Below, in pieces: positions 59,129 to 64,000 of a stretch of DNA of 64,000 bases. Position numbers and translations under genes: made by a program. The notes beneath the pieces were generated by a model that was given only the letters and a program-made list of their open reading frames with translations, ran no database searches and was not told where the DNA came from. The stretch spans positions 124,001 through 188,000 of the forward strand of contig NZ_OMPQ01000013.1 in the NCBI RefSeq assembly GCF_900313025.1. Reading direction: 5' to 3'. Origin of the DNA: Pseudophaeobacter sp. EL27 (lineage in GTDB: Bacteria > Pseudomonadota > Alphaproteobacteria > Rhodobacterales > Rhodobacteraceae). The first letter of the stretch is position 1; every line of letters starts with the position of its first letter.

Positions 59129-60757
59129 ATGGGATGGATGGCTGATGAAACAGGCCTGGAGAAGACCGCAGCAAACTATGTGCCGCTGACACCGTTGTCG
59201 CACCTGCGCCGGGCGGCACATGTCTTTGGTGATATTCCGGCTGTGATCTATGGAAATCACCGCAAAACCTACGCCGCCTATTATGACCGCTGTACCCGGC
59301 TGGCCTCGGCGCTGGCGGGCATGGGGGTAAAACCCGGCGATGTGGTGGCCACCCTCATTCCCAATCTGCCGGCCCAGGCTGAGGCCCATTTTGGCGTGCC
59401 TGCCTGTGGCGCGGTGCTCAATACCATCAACACCCGGCTCGATACCGACACGGTCGCCTATATCTTTGACCATGGCGGCGCCAAGGTGGTGATGGTGGAT
59501 ACCGAGTTCCTGCCGCTGGCCGAAGCCGCCGTCGCACAGATCCAAGGCAAGGCCCCGCTGCTGATCGAGGTGCCGGATCCCCAGGCCGGGTTCGAGGCCA
59601 CCGGCCGTCATCCGACCTATGAGGATGTTCTGGGCAATGCCGAACATGATTTTGAATGGATCATGCCGCAGGACGAATGGGAAAGCCTGGCGCTGAACTA
59701 TACCTCCGGCACCACTGGTCGCCCCAAGGGTGTGGTCTATCACCATCGCGGTGCTTACCTGATGACCATGGGCACGGTGATCTCCTGGCGCATGGTGATG
59801 AACCCGGTCTATCTGGCCATCGTGCCGCTGTTTCACTGCAATGGCTGGAACCACACCTGGATGATGCCGGTGCTGGGCGGCACGCTGGTCTGCTGCCGCA
59901 ATGTGACGCCAAAGGCGATTTATGACGCCATTGGCGATCATGGCGTCACCCATTTTGGCGGCGCTCCCATCGTGCTGAACCTGCTGGTCAACGCCAAGGA
60001 GGAAGAGCGCCGCGCCTTTGACCACACGGTTGAGGTCTTTACCGCCGGCGCGCCCCCTGCCCCGGCCACCTTGCAAAAGATCGAAACACTGGGCTTCCAC
60101 GTCACCCAGGTCTATGGCCTGACCGAAACCTATGGCCATGTCACCGAATGTCTGTGGAAAGGCGACAAATGGGATGATCTGGACCATCAGGGCCGTGCCG
60201 CTATCAAGGCACGTCAGGGCGTTGCCTTCCCGATGATGGACCATATCACCGTGCTCGACGATGAGATGAAGCAGATCCCCAAGAACGGCGCGGATCAGGG
60301 CGAGATCGTGATGCGCGGCAACTCGGTGATGAAGGGCTATCTGAAGAACCCCGAAGCCACCGCCGAGGCCTTTGAGGGCGGCTACTTCCACTCCGGCGAT
60401 ATCGCGGTGCAGCACCCTGATGGCTATATCCAGATTGCCGACCGCGCCAAGGACATCATCATTTCGGGGGGCGAGAATATCTCCTCGGTTGAGGTCGAAG
60501 GTGTGTTGATGGGACACCCGGCGGTGAATCTGGCAGCAGTGGTGGCTAAGCCCGACGACAAATGGGGCGAAGTGCCCTGCGCCTTTGTCGAGTTGAAAGA
60601 GGGCGAAGAGGTTGACGAGGCTGGGCTGATCGCCTTTGCCCGCAAAACCATCGCGGGCTTCAAGGCGCCCAAACGGGTGGTTTTCCAGGAACTTCCCAAG
60701 ACCTCTACTGGGAAAATCCAGAAGTTCGAGCTGCGCGAGATCGCCAAAACTCTGTAA
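59129..60757 (+). CDS. Acyl-CoA synthetase (AMP-forming), DmdB-like
   Basis: The 542-residue enzyme activates a carboxylic acid to its CoA thioester via an acyl-adenylate. Motifs: ALNYTSGTTGRPKGVVYHHRG (P-loop), YGLTETYGH, the hinge DRAKDIIISGGENISSVEVE and the C-terminal catalytic Lys in LPKTSTGKIQKFELR. It resembles the group that holds the methylmercaptopropionate-CoA ligases DmdB of Roseobacters and medium-chain ligases; which substrate it prefers cannot be read here. GGGAGGAAAG precedes the ATG at 59129. It could supply the beta-oxidation operon at 45-54 kb. Confidence 0.9.
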   Translation: MGWMADETGLEKTAANYVPLTPLSHLRRAAHVFGDIPAVIYGNHRKTYAAYYDRCTRLASALAGMGVKPGDVVATLIPNLPAQAEAHFGVPACGAVLNTINTRLDTDTVAYIFDHGGAKVVMVDTEFLPLAEAAVAQIQGKAPLLIEVPDPQAGFEATGRHPTYEDVLGNAEHDFEWIMPQDEWESLALNYTSGTTGRPKGVVYHHRGAYLMTMGTVISWRMVMNPVYLAIVPLFHCNGWNHTWMMPVLGGTLVCCRNVTPKAIYDAIGDHGVTHFGGAPIVLNLLVNAKEEERRAFDHTVEVFTAGAPPAPATLQKIETLGFHVTQVYGLTETYGHVTECLWKGDKWDDLDHQGRAAIKARQGVAFPMMDHITVLDDEMKQIPKNGADQGEIVMRGNSVMKGYLKNPEATAEAFEGGYFHSGDIAVQHPDGYIQIADRAKDIIISGGENISSVEVEGVLMGHPAVNLAAVVAKPDDKWGEVPCAFVELKEGEEVDEAGLIAFARKTIAGFKAPKRVVFQELPKTSTGKIQKFELREIAKTL

Positions 60758-60911
60758 AGCCCATTTTGACTGCTCATCTGGCGGGTCTCAGACCAGATGA
60801 TGGGCAAAAATCACAGCCTGGGGCGGCATTTGGCAGTCAAAGCCATTTGCCGCCCGGGCCAGCCCCATGCTAGGCTTGCTGCAAGGAAAACAGGCAGGAC
60901 AGGCAGGCAGA

Positions 60912-61922
60912 ATGACCGTTTTGAGGGAATTCGAACGACTTGAGGCCGCGGGCCTTTGGCGCGCGAGCCCGGACGCCCAGCGTCGCGACGTGATCATCTC
61001 GGTTGGCGATGCCACTCTCACCATCACAGATTTGCAGGACAGGGTGTTGGCGCATTGGTCTCTGGCCGCAGTGGAACGGGCCAATCCCGGCGTCTTTCCG
61101 GCGCTGTTTCATCCCGATGGCGACCCCGGTGAACAGCTGGAAATTCCCCAGGATGAGGAAACCATGCTGGAGGCCATTGAGAAGGTGCGCCACGCCATCG
61201 AGCGCGCCCGCCCGCATCCGGGACGCCTACGGGTGGTGAGCATCCTTGGCAGCCTGTCTTTGGTGGCCCTGCTGGTGCTGTTCGGGCTGCCTGGACTGAT
61301 GCAGAGCCACGCGGTCAAAGTGGTCCCCGAGATCAAGAGCAAGGCCATCGGGCAGGCTCTGCTAGGCCGGATCGAACGGGTCTCGGGACAGGCCTGCGCC
61401 ACCCCCGAGGCCACTCCGATCCTCGCCAAACTGGCGCAGCGCAGCGATGTACGGCACCTGGTCATCATGCGCTCTGGCGTTGCTGGTAGCCTGCATCTGC
61501 CGGGTGGCATCGTGCTGCTGAACCGCAGCCTGGTTGAGGACTATGAAGATCCGGCGGTTGCTGCCGGGGCAATCCTGGCCGAGCGCGCCCGTGCGGAGCT
61601 GCGCGACCCGCTGGCTGAACTGTTGGAGGCCGGGGGGGTCCTCGCCTCCTTCCGACTGCTCACCACGGGTGAGCTGACCCGTGAAACCCTGGATCGTTAC
61701 TCGGAAACCGTATTGGCAGCGCCCCGCCCCGCGCTGCCGGATGATCTGTTGTTGGCGGAGTTCGCCCGCGCCGCCATCCCGTCCACCCCCTATGCCTATG
61801 CGCTGGATGTGACCGGAGAGACCACTATTGGCCTGATCGAAGCCGATCCAATGGCGGGTCGGGCGCTGGAGCCGGTATTGAATGATCGTGACTGGGTGCA
61901 ACTGCAAAACATCTGCGGGTAA
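60912..61922 (+). CDS. Membrane protein with degenerate M48-peptidase-like domain
   Basis: This 336-residue protein has a soluble N-terminal part, one membrane helix (VVSILGSLSLVALLVLFGLPGLM, given in part) and a C-terminal domain. SLHLPGGIVLLNRSLVEDYEDPAVAAGAIL resembles the strand and helix that precede the zinc motif in M48 peptidases. The expected HExxH is absent; the place reads AERARAE. It may be a catalytically dead relative of a membrane protease. I choose the ATG at 60912; another start at 60867 adds 15 residues. Family assignment is inference. Confidence 0.6.
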   Translation: MTVLREFERLEAAGLWRASPDAQRRDVIISVGDATLTITDLQDRVLAHWSLAAVERANPGVFPALFHPDGDPGEQLEIPQDEETMLEAIEKVRHAIERARPHPGRLRVVSILGSLSLVALLVLFGLPGLMQSHAVKVVPEIKSKAIGQALLGRIERVSGQACATPEATPILAKLAQRSDVRHLVIMRSGVAGSLHLPGGIVLLNRSLVEDYEDPAVAAGAILAERARAELRDPLAELLEAGGVLASFRLLTTGELTRETLDRYSETVLAAPRPALPDDLLLAEFARAAIPSTPYAYALDVTGETTIGLIEADPMAGRALEPVLNDRDWVQLQNICG

Positions 61923-62113
61923 CGCCCGCCGCCAGAATACTGCGAGACGCACTTGGTCTAAAGCAGGGTTTACTGGGCAGTTTCTAACTGGTTGAATTCA
62001 CTGACAACAGCCCGCATGCACCATAGCGCCCAGACCATCACTCTTGGGTCGGGCTCTGAGGCGCCGCATCAACCTGCCCAAAGAGGTGGCCGGGCCTGTT
62101 TTCCGGAAAACGC

Positions 62114-63517
62114 TTAGCGGCTGATACGAGCGCCGCGATAGCCTGCGGCCTGCACTTTTCCAAGCGCCTGTGCCGCTGCATCCTGCGTGCCAAAAGGCCC
62201 GGCCAGAACCACCTTATAGGGCTTGCCATTGCGCGAGACAGAGCCGAGACGCACCGGCACACCGGTTGCGGCCAGGCCGCGCGCAGCCTGCTGCGCCTCT
62301 GCCTGATCTGCAAAAGTTGCGGCGCGGATATACCGCGACTGCGTTGGGGCTGCTGTGGTTTCCAAAGTTGCCCCGGGCGCAGATCGGCTCGACAGGCGCA
62401 GCGCCAGCCCGTTGGCCTGAGCGGTCCCCTGGAATTGGTCCTGGCGGGTGTTTCTGGCGGTCACGATCTGACGATCCAAGGGCAGGTCACGCAGGCGGCG
62501 CGGCGTGCCATTGCTCCAAATTTCTGCCATCTGCGCATCACCCCGTTCGGTGCGCACTCCCCGCATTGGGTTCATCCGGTCGTCACCCCGCTCAACCAGA
62601 ACATAGCCTGCGGGCACCTCGGTCTGGCTGGTCAGGATCGCCGAACGCAGATCCCGCTCGGCCCGGCGCGGGTTCAGACGATCATCCGTCCAAACGGGTT
62701 TATACCCTGCCGGGGTGGCGAGATCCTGGCTGTGGCGCTGTTGTTGGTAGACATGCACCGGCAGCACCCGCGTATTGGGGGTCAGCCGCAGCGAAGATTG
62801 CCGACCAGTGCCGCTGCCATAGCTCACAGGTGATTTGGTCTGAGGACCACAACGCACACCGCTATGATTGCTATATTGTTGACTGATGGCTGAGGCCCCG
62901 GAGCAACCGCCCTGAGCCGCCCCGGTTGGCGCGTTGGTTGCGGCGCGGAGCTGTGGAGCCGGCGCCGCCGGAACGGGCTGAATGCGCACAGGCGCCGCAG
63001 CGGTCCTGGGCGCTGGTTTAGGCGCTGGGGTCACCCGTGCTGTGGTGGTTTGTGGCGTCCGCCGCACCCGCGTCGTGGTCACCACGGTTGGAGAGGCTGC
63101 CGCTGCTGCCGCCCTACGTGGGGACTCCGGGGTTGCTGTGCTGGCAGCAGGGCGGGCGCGTGCCGCAGGGGCTGCGGCTGCTGGCGCCGCGGCACTTCCA
63201 TTGAGGGTGATCTGCTCAGGTGGCGCGCTTTGTGTGGGGCGAGCGGTGGTGCCAGCAACCGCCGTAGGTTTGTAGCCACAGAGCTGTTTGCGGTTGCGTG
63301 CAACCCGCGGCACCCAGTTCACATTGCCATCAATACCGGCCCGGATATAGACGCAGCCACGGCTATCGACGAACTGTTTACCCTTGTACGAGGCTGGCGG
63401 AAACTGAGCTGGGGGGCTGACCGACCGCAGGCTTTGCGCCTGAAGTGCCGAGGTTTGAACCGAAACAGCGGCAGAACTCGCTATGATGGCAAGCGCGACA
63501 ATTCTTGTTAGTTTCAT
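62114..63517 (-). CDS. Exported SPOR-domain protein
   Basis: The 467-residue protein has a signal peptide (MKLTRIVALAIIASSAAVSV), a short conserved N-terminal part with RGCVYIRAGIDGNVNWVPRV, a long Ala/Pro/Thr/Arg-rich low-complexity middle (about 80-215), and a C-terminal SPOR domain (YIRAATFADQAEAQQAARGL to GYRGARISR). SPOR domains bind denuded peptidoglycan at division sites. The middle includes VRRTPQTTTAR-type stretches likely disordered. I choose the ATG at 63517 at the start of the signal; a frame upstream to 63589 is unlikely. It probably acts in cell division or the wall. Confidence 0.87.
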   Translation of the reverse strand: MKLTRIVALAIIASSAAVSVQTSALQAQSLRSVSPPAQFPPASYKGKQFVDSRGCVYIRAGIDGNVNWVPRVARNRKQLCGYKPTAVAGTTARPTQSAPPEQITLNGSAAAPAAAAPAARARPAASTATPESPRRAAAAAASPTVVTTTRVRRTPQTTTARVTPAPKPAPRTAAAPVRIQPVPAAPAPQLRAATNAPTGAAQGGCSGASAISQQYSNHSGVRCGPQTKSPVSYGSGTGRQSSLRLTPNTRVLPVHVYQQQRHSQDLATPAGYKPVWTDDRLNPRRAERDLRSAILTSQTEVPAGYVLVERGDDRMNPMRGVRTERGDAQMAEIWSNGTPRRLRDLPLDRQIVTARNTRQDQFQGTAQANGLALRLSSRSAPGATLETTAAPTQSRYIRAATFADQAEAQQAARGLAATGVPVRLGSVSRNGKPYKVVLAGPFGTQDAAAQALGKVQAAGYRGARISR

Positions 63518-63655
63518 ACCTAGGCCCCACAATATATGGGGGTAGGATGCCTCAATTTGACAACTGAGTAAAGCCGCCTGTGGCAACAATATGGCGGCAA
63601 TCAGGCAAATAGTTGCGCGATTGCCGCCTTTAGGTAACCAGCCGGAAAGGCAGCT

Positions 63656-64000
63656 CTATTTAGTGCCGAACATCCGGTCGCCAGCATCGCCAAGACCCGG
63701 CATGATGTAGCCTTTTTCGTTCAGTTCGCGATCCAGAGACGCGGTCACGATCTGCACATCCGGGTGGGCTTCCTTCATGCGGGCAACCCCTTCGGGGGCG
63801 GCCAGCAGGCAGAGGAAGCGGATATTGGTCGCGCCCGCCTCTTTCAGCAGATCAATCGCCGCCGCCGAGGAGTTGCCAGTGGCCAGCATTGGGTCCACCG
63901 CAATGACCATACGATCCGCCAGCTCTTTCGGAGCTTTGAAGTAATACTGCACGGGCTGCAGGGTTTCCTCATCCCGGTAGAGGCCAACAAAGCCAACACG
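63656..64000 (-). CDS. upp: Uracil phosphoribosyltransferase (5' part outside window)
   Basis: The visible C-terminal 114 residues contain [23 protein letters not shown], the PRPP-binding motif, [18 protein letters not shown] and the tail [18 protein letters not shown], which is nearly the sequence of bacterial Upp. The enzyme salvages uracil to UMP. The frame continues past the right edge; the ATG-like codon at about 63952 is an internal valine codon, so the gene begins outside the window. Confidence 0.95.
   Translation of the reverse strand, partial: RVGFVGLYRDEETLQPVQYYFKAPKELADRMVIAVDPMLATGNSSAAAIDLLKEAGATNIRFLCLLAAPEGVARMKEAHPDVQIVTASLDRELNEKGYIMPGLGDAGDRMFGTK

Noticed and set aside
59090-60517. 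A 475-codon minus-strand open frame opposite the acyl-CoA synthetase
   Set aside because: Antisense shadow; the plus-strand gene has every motif of its family and this frame has none.
1-64000. CRISPR arrays, tRNA or rRNA genes, transposases, prophage genes
   Set aside because: I found no regularly spaced repeats, no tRNA-like cloverleaf that I could support and no recombinase or phage protein among the coding frames.

Overview
The window is chromosomal DNA of a marine Roseobacter-group alphaproteobacterium (Rhodobacterales; Phaeobacter/Ruegeria/Leisingera-like). The evidence is the high GC, the sox gene order with a divergent soxS-soxR-soxT arm, a fused MrpA/MrpB, an oxidoreductase-SelD fusion, the acyl-CoA dehydrogenase families and a Rhodobacterales-type intergenic repeat. 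I see no phage, transposase, CRISPR array, rRNA or tRNA. Most genes are ordinary housekeeping or catabolic genes in tight operons with ATGA overlaps.

Layout. 1-2.9 kb: a truncated SAM methyltransferase and an unknown four-helix membrane protein. 3-13.4 kb: a complete thiosulfate-oxidising Sox locus, soxVW-XYZA-B-CD on the minus strand and soxS-soxR-soxT on the plus strand. 13.5-19.3 kb: a PhoX phosphatase, a DUF302 protein, and a translationally coupled TPP enzyme/CoA-transferase pair. 19.6-25.8 kb: a TTC38-like repeat protein and opgC-opgG-opgH for osmoregulated periplasmic glucans. 25.9-27.3 kb: an exported esterase and an exported rhodanese. 27.7-33.6 kb: the mrpA(B)CDEFG cation/proton antiporter. 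33.8-37 kb: selD fusion and mnmH, convergent, for tRNA selenation. 37-44.6 kb: yedK, DUF1992, a 5'-nucleotidase, DUF952-DUF1330-pyrD-arsC, a MATE exporter and two hotdog thioesterases. 44.7-54 kb: two LiuR-like MerR regulators and a fatty acid beta-oxidation operon closed by a strong terminator. 54-59 kb: a more accessory stretch with a MarR/ABA4-like pair, a Hint-domain protein beside a sulfotransferase, two orphan membrane proteins, and a duplicated 3' end of an EamA transporter gene. 59-64 kb: an acyl-CoA synthetase, a degenerate M48-like membrane protein, a SPOR-domain protein and a truncated upp.

The most informative signal is in the Sox locus. Perfect ATTC-N8-GAAT palindromes sit before soxX, soxB and soxC, with a one-mismatch copy in the soxV/soxS divergent region. 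Hairpins separate soxA from soxB and soxB from soxC. This suggests that the persulfide-sensing ArsR regulator SoxR (Cys42/Cys108) controls the pathway as several stacked transcription units rather than one operon. The second most informative signal is a 157-bp, 93% identical direct repeat of an EamA gene end that brackets an orphan membrane gene.
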